From Chitinophaga sedimenti (lineage in GTDB: Bacteria > Bacteroidota > Bacteroidia > Chitinophagales > Chitinophagaceae), in the NCBI RefSeq assembly GCF_023156195.1, contig NZ_JAKUKA010000001.1, forward strand, positions 868,001-932,000: a stretch of DNA of 64,000 nt. The letters run 5' to 3'. Both the position numbers and the translations under genes were made by a program. The notes below the pieces were generated by a model that was not told the DNA's origin, searched no databases, and saw only the letters and a program-made list of their open reading frames with translations. Of the stretch, positions 56,269 to 64,000 are shown in pieces (position 1 is the first letter of the stretch; each line of letters starts with the position of its first letter).

Positions 56269-56271
56269 AGT

Positions 56272-56301
56272 AAAAAAGCAGCCAACCGGCTGCTTTTTTA
56301 T
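56272..56301. terminator. Bidirectional terminator
   Basis: Stem AAAAAAGCAGCC / GGCTGCTTTTTT with loop AACC, between the secreted protein gene (plus) and the DUF72 gene (minus, stop at 56301). Confidence 0.9.
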
Positions 56302-57199
56302 CAGAATAAGGTGTTGCTGACAAACTTCGGTTTGGTGAGATCGAGTCCGCACGCCGCGTTCAATTTATCAACCATGTACACCGTCAGTTCCGGGGAGTAT
56401 GCCTCGTCGTGCATGTGCATGAAGAAGTAGAGCTCTTTGAGTCCATGGTCCAGCCAGAATTTGATGCGGTTAATCCAGTCGTCGATGCGGGTATAGTCGG
56501 TAGGGTGCAAGCTGTTGCCCACATACCGGATGAATGCGCCGGCAGTAGGCAGGTGCATATGGCAGCAATCACGGCGCCCGGCGGTATCGGTAATAACCGC
56601 GCCTACTTTGAGTTCGCGCAGGGTGCCGAACAAATCCTTGCTCACCGCGGGTTCAAACCAGTCCGGGTGTCTTACTTCGAGATAAAAGGAAAGATCCTTC
56701 GGTAAGGAGTCCGGTATTTATAAAGATTGTCTTTCCGGTTGGGACTGTACTTATCGCTCACCTGCAGGAAGATGGGTCCGAGGTGTTCGCCAAAGGCCAT
56801 CACGCCTTCAAGAAAGGCGGTGGTTTGTACATCGGCATTCACCAGGGTACTGTAGTGGCTGATCGACTGTGGTATTTTTGGGCAGAACTTAAAGTTTTGC
56901 CCGTCCGCCTTTTCACCCCATTTACGGATATCGGCAGGGGAGTAAATTTTATAATGCGTGGCATTCAGCTCAATGCTGTTATAGTGATGCACGTATTGCT
57001 CCAGGAAGTCCTTTTCCTTCGTTCCTTTCGGATAGATTTTCCCGATCCATTCCTTGCGGCCCCACTTGGCGCAGCCCAGGTATATTTCCGGCTTTTTTAC
57101 GGGTTTGCCCTTCAGCGACTGTTTGTTGAACAGCGGCTCGGCGGCCAGTTTAAAATCTATTTCATCCAGGAGACTTTCCTCCACGCGTCCGAAATCCAT
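56301..57199 (-). CDS. DUF72 (YecE-like) protein (one frame break)
   Basis: 299-residue TIM-barrel-like DUF72 protein: P-E-I-Y-L-G-C-A-K-W-G-R-K-E-W-I-G near residue 37, then Y-N-S-I-E-L-N-A-T-H-Y, P-K-I-P-Q-S-I-S-H, L-E-V-R-H-P-D-W-F and the closing F-V-S-N-T-L-F. Family function is unknown, although it is widely conserved. The frame breaks at 56713-56714 (plus strand GG should be GGG). Element B (57243) lies just upstream of its start. Confidence 0.9.
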
Positions 57200-57242
57200 G
57201 TGTTGTTAGTTTGCCATGCAATTTATCGATATTTTCGGCAGC

Positions 57243-57342
57243 ATCCTATAAGGATCCTATATGCATCCTATATGCTCGTTCGCTAAAACCCGCACTGGCA
57301 TTGGTGGGGGATATAGGATGCATATAGGATGCATACAGGATC
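57243..57342. repeat. Inverted arrays of 11-bp phased repeats (element B)
   Basis: ATCCT at 57243, 57254 and 57265, then AGGAT at 57315, 57326 and 57337, each step exactly 11 bases. The arms 57253-57275 and 57320-57342 are inverted repeats of 23 bases with one mismatch around a 44-base centre. Same plan as element A, with different flanking bases within the unit (ATCCTATATGC here). It lies between the DUF72 start and the lipoprotein stop, both on the minus strand. Confidence 0.85.
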
Positions 57343-57356
57343 GCCTTACTTACCCA

Positions 57357-58163
57357 CTAGTAAGAGAAAGTGGCCGTATCGGCAACATGCAGTTCCGGGT
57401 GGCCGGGGTAGTCGGTAATCTGTATCAGCCTGGTAATTTTCTTATTCGTGATAGTATACAGCTGCTGATCGATCCGGGTGGTTTCTTCGGCAGCGGCGCC
57501 AACTTTCTGCGACTTCACGATTTTTGCCGGCAGCCGTTTCATGCTGGTGATAACCGGGTGGTTGTAGATCGGGTAAAACTCCGACAGGCTGTGGGGGATG
57601 AATGCCCATGGCGCCAGTGCGTACTCGTCCGAATAGGCCTCGATCTTGTAAGTGAATTTGGTATTGCCGTCGTCGGTGGTAATGCTCGTTAACAGTCCGT
57701 TGGCGTCGTACACATAGTCGGAGTTCGACTTGAGCTGGGTACCTGCTTCGTTCGTCTTGAAGTACTTTTGCGTCACCACCTGCCCTTTTACGTTGTAGGT
57801 ATACTCCATATAGTAACCGTTGCCAGGTGTGCCGGCGGTTTGGGTCACCACCTTGATCACTTTATTGCCGTTGTAGTAGTAATGGTGCGTATACAGGGAG
57901 TTGGACATGCCGGTTTTGACCATTTTGCCCTGTTCGTACTCGTAAAACATATCGGCCGCGGCAGACGAACTGGACCAGGCGATCTGTTTCAGGGAACTGT
58001 CGGCGTTGTAGGTAAATTGTCCCGTCGCACCGCTGTTTTTATAGGCGATGGTTTTAAGCTGGTAAGGTTTGTCGACAGGGTAAGCCGGTGAAGGTGCATC
58101 GTCCTGCTGGCAGGCGACAAATAGCATGGAGAGTCCGGCAGCCAGTAAAAAGCTGTTTTTCAT
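57357..58163 (-). CDS. Lipoprotein with RHS/YD-like repeats
   Basis: 268-residue lipoprotein: lipobox L-F-V-A-C-Q near residue 18, then a beta-rich domain with YD-like repeat phrases (F-T-Y-N-A-D-S-S-L-K-Q-I, Y-T-Y-N-V-K-G-Q-V-V-T, Y-V-Y-D-A-N-G-L-L-T-S-I). This pattern is common in Bacteroidota surface lipoproteins of unknown role (DUF4595-like). Far too short to be an RHS toxin, and no toxin domain follows. Frame intact. Confidence 0.78.
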   Translation of the reverse strand: MKNSFLLAAGLSMLFVACQQDDAPSPAYPVDKPYQLKTIAYKNSGATGQFTYNADSSLKQIAWSSSSAAADMFYEYEQGKMVKTGMSNSLYTHHYYYNGNKVIKVVTQTAGTPGNGYYMEYTYNVKGQVVTQKYFKTNEAGTQLKSNSDYVYDANGLLTSITTDDGNTKFTYKIEAYSDEYALAPWAFIPHSLSEFYPIYNHPVITSMKRLPAKIVKSQKVGAAAEETTRIDQQLYTITNKKITRLIQITDYPGHPELHVADTATFSY

Positions 58164-58438
58164 AATTAAGGGTGTTAAAGGTTAAAAATGGGCTGCTATA
58201 TTTGATCGAAGGCCTGTGCAAGTCGGTACAGGTTAAGCGGGGCCGGCGGGTGTTTAGTTACAGCGGTCAACCGAAATGCCGATTAAGGTGTTTGAAGTGG
58301 AAGTGTGCGATGCAACGGCGGCCGGTGGATAATTGAATGCTGATGGCCAAAAAAGAAACCTTAATTTGGAGGCGGAACTGGCAAGCGCTTTGTTTTGTGA
58401 GTTTTCCTCATTAACTTATATCATTCACAATATTAAGC

Positions 58439-59855
58439 ATGGAAATATTACACGTTAGCGCGGAGTGTTACCCGGTAGCAAAAGTCGGTGGGCTGGCCGA
58501 TGTGGTGGGCGCGTTGCCCAAATACCAGCACGATGCGGGGCATGTGGCCAAGGTCGTCATGCCGGCGTACCGCAACAAGTTTTTTCATAATAACGCCTTT
58601 GAGGTAGTGCACCAGGCCGGCATGTGGCTGGGGCACGATTGGTACCACTTTAATATATATAAGGAAACCGGCAATGTACTGGGCTTTGACCTGTACCTGG
58701 TAGATATTCCCGGCCTGCTCGACAGGGAAGGGGTGTATGGTTACTACAACGACACCGAACGTTTCCTGGGCTTCCAGGTAGCGGTGCTGGACTGGGTCAA
58801 CGAATGGCAGCACCACCCGGATGTGATTCATTGCCACGACCACCATACGGGCCTGATCCCCTTTTTGCTGAAATATGGCTACAAGTATACCCGCCTCGCC
58901 GAAATTCCTTCGGTGCTGACCATACACAATGCGCAGTACCAGGGACAATTTGGCTGGGACCGCCAATATTTACTGCCGTCGTTCGACCTCTGGAAGTCGG
59001 GGCTGCTGGACTGGAACGGGGCGATTAATCCGCTGGCTGCCGGTATTAAAAGCGCACGGAAGGTAAACACCGTGTCGCCCACTTATATGCAGGAACTGCT
59101 GACCAGCGCCAATGGCCTGGAAGCCCTGCTGAATTACGAAGCAGGCAAAACCACGGGCATCCTTAATGGCATTGATACGGAGGTATGGAACCCGTCGAAG
59201 GACCCCATGCTGGAGGTTAATTTTACGGCAACCACCATAGAAAAGGGCAAGCGGGAAAACAAACTGCGTATATGCGAGCAGTTTAACCGGATCCCGAACT
59301 GCCGCTGATGATATTTATTGGCAGACTTGTTGATGATAAGGGCGCCGATCTGCTGCCGGAGATTATTGGCCGATCGCTCCACGAATCGGGGAACAAAGTG
59401 AGTTTTTAGTGTTGGGCAGCGGCGACAAACATTTAGAATGGCGACTGGAGCAAACGCGCAACTTTGCACCGAACGGGCTGGCGCTGTACATTGGTTATAA
59501 CGAAACCCTGGCGCACCAGTTATATGCCGCAGCCGATTTTCTGCTGATGCCTTCGCGGGTAGAGCCCTGCGGGTTGAACCAGATGTACGCATTGCGGTAC
59601 GGCACCATTCCGATTGTAAGAATAACCGGCGGTTTGGCCGACACGGTGACCGATTTTGGGGACAAAGGAGGTTTCGGTATCCGATTTGTTCATGCAGCTA
59701 TATGGGATGCTTGCGCGGCAGTCAGAAGAGCCATAGGATTATTTGAAAACAGGACCACGTTTAACAGGATCAGAAAACAGATACTTAAAATCGATCACTC
59801 CTGGAACAAGTCCGCACAAGAATATATAGATCTCTACACCAGTCTTAAAAGTTAA
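58439..59855 (+). CDS. glgA: Glycogen synthase (two frame breaks)
   Basis: GT5 family starch/glycogen synthase that transfers glucose from ADP-glucose. Opening E-C-Y-P-V-A-K-V-G-G-L-A-D-V contains the ADP-glucose motif (Lys15-Val-Gly-Gly-Leu). Also visible: C-H-D-H-H-T-G-L-I-P, V-N-T-V-S-P-T-Y, F-I-G-R-L-V-D-D-K-G-A-D and P-S-R-V-E-P-C-G-L-N-Q. Breaks: 59287-59288 (CC should be CCC) and 59403-59407 (T5 should be T6). Repaired length 472 residues, like E. coli GlgA. glgC begins 3 bases after the stop. Confidence 0.94.
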
Positions 59856-59858
59856 AGT

Positions 59859-61129
59859 ATGTCGAACCAGGTTATTTCAGTAATTCTCGGCGGTGGCGCC
59901 GGTACCCGTTTGTATCCCCTGACACGCAAGCGTTCCAAACCGGCGGTGCCGGTAGGGGGCAAATACCGTTTGGTGGACATTCCCATTTCCAACTGCCTGA
60001 ATGCAGACCTGCATCGCATTTTTGTGCTGACGCAGTATAACTCTGCTTCGCTGAACAAACACATCAAGAATACCTATTATTTCTCTCATTTCTCCAAGGC
60101 CTTTGTAGACATCCCGGCGGCCGAACAAACGCCGGATAACCCTACCTGGTATCAGGGCACAGCGGATGCCGTGCGCCAGAGCCTTCACCACCGGAGAACT
60201 TCGAGTTCGAATATGTGCTGATCCTGTCCGGTGACCAGTTATACCAGATGGACTTTTGCGAAATGATCGACCATCATATTGCAGCGGGCGCCGAAATTTC
60301 GATTGCCACCATACCCGTAAACGCGAAGGATGCGACCGATTTCGGTATCCTGAAAACAGACGACAAAGGTATCATCCACTCCTTCACCGAAAAGCCGAAA
60401 ACAGGCCTCGAAGCCTGGACTTCGCCGGTAAGCGACGAAATGGATGCCCTGGGCCGCCGTTACCTGGCCTCCATGGGTATCTACATTTTTAACCGCAAAC
60501 TGCTGTTCGACCTGCTGCAGGAAACGCAGGCCAACGCGGCGGACTTTGGTAAAGAGATCCTGCCTTATGCGATCAATCATCATAAAGTATTAAGCTATCA
60601 ATACACCGGTTACTGGACAGATATTGGTAACATCGGTTCGTTCTTTGAAGCCAACCTCGGCCTCACCGACGAGATCCCTCAATTTAACCTGTTCGATGAA
60701 ACACAGACGATCTTCTCCCGCGCGCGTATGCTGCCACCGGCGAAGGTATCTGTAGCGAGCATGGAGCGTACGCTCATTTCCGACGGTTGTATTGTACAGG
60801 CGAAGAAGCTGGAGCGCGTGGTGCTCGGTATCCGTTCCCGCATTGGTAAAGGTACCGAGGTAACCAATACTTATATAATGGGTAACGACTTTTTCCAAAC
60901 CCCGGAGGAGATCGCAGAATGGAAGGAGAAAGGTATTCCGCTGATGGGCATTGGTGAAAACTGCGTGATCAACAACGCGATCATTGACAAAAATGCATGC
61001 ATCGGTAATAACGTGACTATCAACGGCGGACCGCACCTGGCGGACGGTGAGTTTGAAAAGTATACAGTAAAAGATGGCATCGTAGTTGTTAAGAAAGGAT
61101 CAGTGCTACCCGACGGTTCGTCGATCTAG
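59859..61129 (+). CDS. glgC: Glucose-1-phosphate adenylyltransferase (one frame break)
   Basis: Makes ADP-glucose from glucose-1-phosphate and ATP, the substrate of GlgA. Residues 9-22 carry the pyrophosphorylase signature [14 protein letters not shown], with [13 protein letters not shown] following. F-T-E-K-P and the C-terminal left-handed beta-helix ([12 protein letters not shown]) are present. The frame breaks at 60191-60192 (CC should be CCC). Repaired length 423 residues. Directly downstream of glgA, so the two form a glycogen synthesis operon. Confidence 0.95.
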
Positions 61130-61155
61130 CAGCCCTTTCTTTAAAACAGTAGCTT

Positions 61156-62624
61156 ATGAGACTCTCCATCGAGCGCCAGAGTACCAGGATTTACCCGGAC
61201 ATGAAGCGCGTGGTTGCCCGGTTCTTTTACAACGGAGAACCTAGGGCCAAAGCGATCATTCAACAGGTGATAGATATGACAGATTCGGAAGTAGATGTGA
61301 TCATTACGCCCATACTCAGGGAGTTTTCCAAGCGCCACCGTAATATCACCCGCATCTTTGAGCGTCATTGCGATAAACTAAAAAATCTATTCTCTTTAAT
61401 GAAGATCGATATGAGCAGCCTGTCTTACAAAAGGCGGCTGCTCATAGGTTCTTATTTCACTAACGAATACTCCATAGAATCGGCCGCCTTTTTAATCCTT
61501 CCATCGTGGAAGATGTGGACCAGAGCGGTTTGGAGGAAGGTGAAAAACGCGTGATCATCAGCTTCAGGGCAGTAGGCGAGGGGCACGTTTCCTCGATCGT
61601 ATTCCGCCGCGGGCTGATCAATAAAAACAACCAGGTATCATTCGTTCCGGCCGGCAGTTATGTAGACGAGCCGGATATCGTCCGCAATACCATCTACCAG
61701 CGGAATGTCTTTTTCCAGAATGCTGTATCTATCAAGCTTCCCGACCCGGTGATGCGTGAAGTACAGGACAAACTACCCGAAACATTCGACTATGTTGCCC
61801 TGAAACAGGTGATCCGCGAAATGCAACAGCGGTACCAGGTAGATCATCTCCTGAAGCGCGGACTGGAGCGATTGTTATGGCTCGCGAATTCCTATTACGA
61901 AATCAACTTTTCGCTTGATACCGATATTTCCGACCGCGTAATTTTCCCTTATTCCGATGCGGAAAGCCGCGGCATTGAAGACGCCCGCTTTGTACGTTAC
62001 ACCAACGATAAGGGCGAGGTGCGCTTTTACGCTACCTACACCGCGTTCGATGGCGTTACGATCCAGCCCAAACTGCTGGTTACAAGCGACTTTTACCACT
62101 TTAATATTATGCCGCTCTACGGCGAAGGTGCACAGAACAAGAACCTGGCGTTATTTCCCCGTAAGCTCAACGGCAAATATGCCATGCTCTCCCGTATCGA
62201 TGGCATCAATAACTACATCATGTATTCCGATACGATTAACATCTGGGAGAACCCGCAAATACTCCAAACCCCACGTTACCCCTGGGAGTTTGTACAAATA
62301 GGCAACTGCGGTTCCCCTATAGAAACTTCGGAAGGCTGGCTATTGATTACCCATGGTGTAGGCCCCATGCGCACCTACTGCATCGGTGCCAGCCTGCTCG
62401 ACCTCGACGATCCCACAAAGGAAATAGGGCGCCTGCGCGAGCCATTGATCATTCCGAACAAGGATGAGCGGGAGGGATATGTACCGAATGTGCTGTACTC
62501 CTGCGGTTCTATGGTGAATGACGACGCGCTGATCATACCTTATGGATTTTCCGATTCAGCCTCGGGGTTTGCAAATGTGCCGTTGAGGAGATTATTGGAG
62601 AAGATCAAAGAGGATGGGGTGTAG
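61156..62624 (+). CDS. GH130 family glycosidase/phosphorylase (one frame break)
   Basis: 489-residue GH130 family protein, a five-bladed propeller; characterised members are beta-mannoside phosphorylases or hydrolases. Features: F-N-P-S-I-V-E-D-V-D near residue 115, R-G-I-E-D-A-R-F-V with the conserved Asp near 275, and K-N-L-A-L-F-P-R-K. The N-terminal 100 residues form the extra helical region of the longer subgroup. The frame breaks at 61489-61493 (T5 should be T6). It follows glgC by 26 bases and may act on a mannose- or glucose-containing storage or surface glycan. Substrate unproven. Confidence 0.9.
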
Positions 62625-62626
62625 CG

Positions 62627-63639
62627 TCACCCCAACATCCGCTCGTACACGCTGATATAATCAGCTACCATTTTCTCCTTACTGAACTTTGCCGCCGCAT
62701 GCTCCCTGCAATCCATCCGCTGCAGCCCTCCCAACATAGACACCGCCTCTACCGCTTCGTCCTCCGTAGCCACCAGGAATCCAGTCCGCCCATGCTCAAT
62801 CAATTCGGGCATAGATCCGCGCTTATAGGCGATTACCGGCGTTCCGCATAACATGGCTTCCGCTACGCTCAATCCGAAAGGTTCGTCGAAATGAATAGGA
62901 TGTAACAGTGCCAGGGCGTTACCGAGTAAAGTATTCCGTTCGGCCGGTCCCACAGGCCCAATGTATTTTACCTGTTCGTTATCAAGCAGTGGTTCAACCT
63001 GTTCACGGAAGTAAGCGGCATCCTGCACAATACCGGCAATGATAATTCGTCTACCGCTGCGCTGCGCAATGCGTATAGCATCCGCCGTGCCTTTATGCGG
63101 ATGGATGCGGCCTAAGAACAAAAGGTAATCGCCGGCAGGGGCTTCCACATATTTAAAACTGCTCACATCAAGCCCATTGTACACCGTAGCGGCATAGTGG
63201 AGGGATGCGTGCCGGTCGCTGTTGCTGATCGATACGTAGTGATTATTGTGATTGAATCGCTGGTATACGGGCACTATCTGTTGCGAGGAAAAACCGTGTA
63301 TCGTGGTCACCATCGGCGTTTTCACGAAAGGGGTGTAGGTGAGGGGCAGAAAGTCGAAGTGATTGTGAAGGATGTCGTATTCCCGTGCATGCTCAAAGAA
63401 ATAACTGATATGCATACACTCCAGTACTTTGGCGTCCTGGCTGCGGTCTTCTTCATATCCTTTTTCGCAGATGGAATAAAGGGTGCCTGCGGTTTGGGGG
63501 AATCACCGGTAGCAAACAGGCTTACATCGAAGCCTTTTGCCACCAGCCCTTCCGCAACATTAGAGGCTACCTGTTCCCAGGGACCGTAATGCTGCGGAGG
63601 GGTACGCCAGGCCACTGGCGCAAGGATGGCTATTTTCAT
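62627..63639 (-). CDS. GT4 family glycosyltransferase (one frame break)
   Basis: 337-residue retaining glycosyltransferase of GT-B fold. N-terminus A-I-L-A-P-V-A-W-R-T-P-P-Q-H-Y-G-P-W-E-Q-V, middle F-L-G-R-I-H-P-H-K-G-T, and C-terminal H-F-D-E-P-F-G-L-S-V-A-E-A-M-L-C-G-T-P-V-I with the family E-x7-E motif. The frame breaks at 63493-63495 (plus strand TTT should be TTTT). It ends 3 bases from the convergent GH130 stop and lies downstream of the partial gene at the right edge, probably in one operon. Acceptor unknown. Confidence 0.9.
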
Positions 63640-63654
63640 AGAACAGTGTCGGGC

Positions 63655-64000
63655 TTAACTGATTTTACTGCTCAATACACTGGCAGTAATAAGGGTGGTT
63701 TGCAAGGGTTTTTCCTGGCGCAGTACTTCGGCTTCTTTCAGCACGGCGAGGTGCGAAATGAGGTAGGCCAATGTACTTTCTGCGCCCTGGTTGCGATTTA
63801 CGCTGCCCTGTTGAAGGCCGTCGCAACAGCCGTGTGTTTCGCTGTCGTACAAGGGGACGCGGAGCGAGTTTTCGCCCAGGAACCACCGGTAAGCAGTATA
63901 CATTTTTTCGAGATGGTGACGCTCATTGCTCACCGCGTATGCCTGCTGGTACAGTAATACCATGGCCATGGTTTCAATGGCCTGCTGGTCAAACTTCGGT
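63655..64000 (-). CDS. C-terminal part of a glycan-related protein with helical barrel domain (5' end outside window)
   Basis: About 114 residues visible, running out of the window; the frame is open to the edge with F-D-Q-Q-A-I-E-T-M-A-M-V-L-L. Then A-Y-R-W-F-L-G-E-N-S-L-R-V-P-L-Y-D, G-C-C-D-G-L and N-Q-G-A-E-S-T-L-A-Y-L. This pattern is that of the (alpha/alpha)-barrel tail of proteins that accompany GT4 and GH130 genes in Bacteroidota, often annotated as glycosyltransferase. The preceding catalytic part is not visible, so the call is tentative. The stop is 15 bases before the GT4 start. Confidence 0.65.
   Translation of the reverse strand, partial: PKFDQQAIETMAMVLLYQQAYAVSNERHHLEKMYTAYRWFLGENSLRVPLYDSETHGCCDGLQQGSVNRNQGAESTLAYLISHLAVLKEAEVLRQEKPLQTTLITASVLSSKIS

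Noticed and set aside
57357..58163. RHS toxin
   Set aside because: Only a few YD-like repeats, a lipoprotein signal and no C-terminal toxin or immunity gene.

Overview
The window looks like a chromosome segment from a Bacteroidota bacterium, most likely family Chitinophagaceae and close to Chitinophaga. The reasons are a type B T9SS (gliding-motility C-terminal) sorting domain followed by PorP/SprF and a TPR/PD40 protein, a SusC-like TonB receptor with a carboxypeptidase-like N-domain, AraC/Crp/TetR and ECF regulators of Bacteroidota type, GH78/GH16/GH130 enzymes, DUF1080, and a general lack of Shine-Dalgarno sequences. No phage, insertion sequence, CRISPR array or rRNA was found; one tRNA-Lys(CTT) is present.

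Layout: 1-5.4 kb, secreted adhesin with eight 95-residue repeats, PorP/SprF and a PorE-like protein. 6.1-9.4 kb, the conserved trio of circularly permuted ATP-grasp, alpha-E and transglutaminase proteins. 9.5-14.9 kb, DEAD-box helicase, an ECF sigma factor with a membrane partner, a lipoprotein, a histone H1-like protein and a cupin-only AraC-like protein. 15.1-18.9 kb, TonB receptor plus beta-propeller phytase (phytate use). 19.0-22.5 kb, ethanolamine permease-eutB-eutC without microcompartment genes. 23.2-25.2 kb, radical SAM DNA-repair-type protein with its TIGR03915-type partner. 25.8-27 kb, HipA-like kinase/DUF3037 pair and the tRNA. 27.2-34 kb, small regulators and stress or metal functions. 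34.2-43.2 kb, carbohydrate enzymes (GH78, GH16, FAD oxidoreductase, DUF1080) and small housekeeping proteins. 43.8-50 kb, ferritin, murI and a TolC/HlyD/two-permease export operon. 50-58 kb, DUF763, D-lactate dehydrogenase-type oxidase, DUF72 and lipoproteins. 58.4-64 kb, glgA, glgC, GH130 and glycosyltransferases.

A dominant technical feature is that about 27 conserved genes are interrupted by single-base shifts, almost always at a homopolymer that is one base too short. Restoring that base gives full-length family members with coordinates divisible by three. I therefore treat these as probable sequencing or assembly indels, not pseudogenes, and annotate each gene across its break with the break position.

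The most interesting biology: (1) the radical SAM protein (23.2 kb) and DUF763 (50.1 kb) are unlinked, but both end in a sliding-clamp-binding-like peptide (QGSLF, QLSLF), both carry helix-hairpin-helix-like motifs, and both have a TTAGCA...TGCTAA inverted repeat just before a start codon with a promoter-like element. This suggests a shared DNA-damage regulon. (2) Two intergenic elements (43.25 and 57.24 kb) consist of repeats phased at exactly 11 bp and arranged as ATCCT arms facing AGGAT arms; a third 11-bp array lies beside the first. I do not recognise this element.
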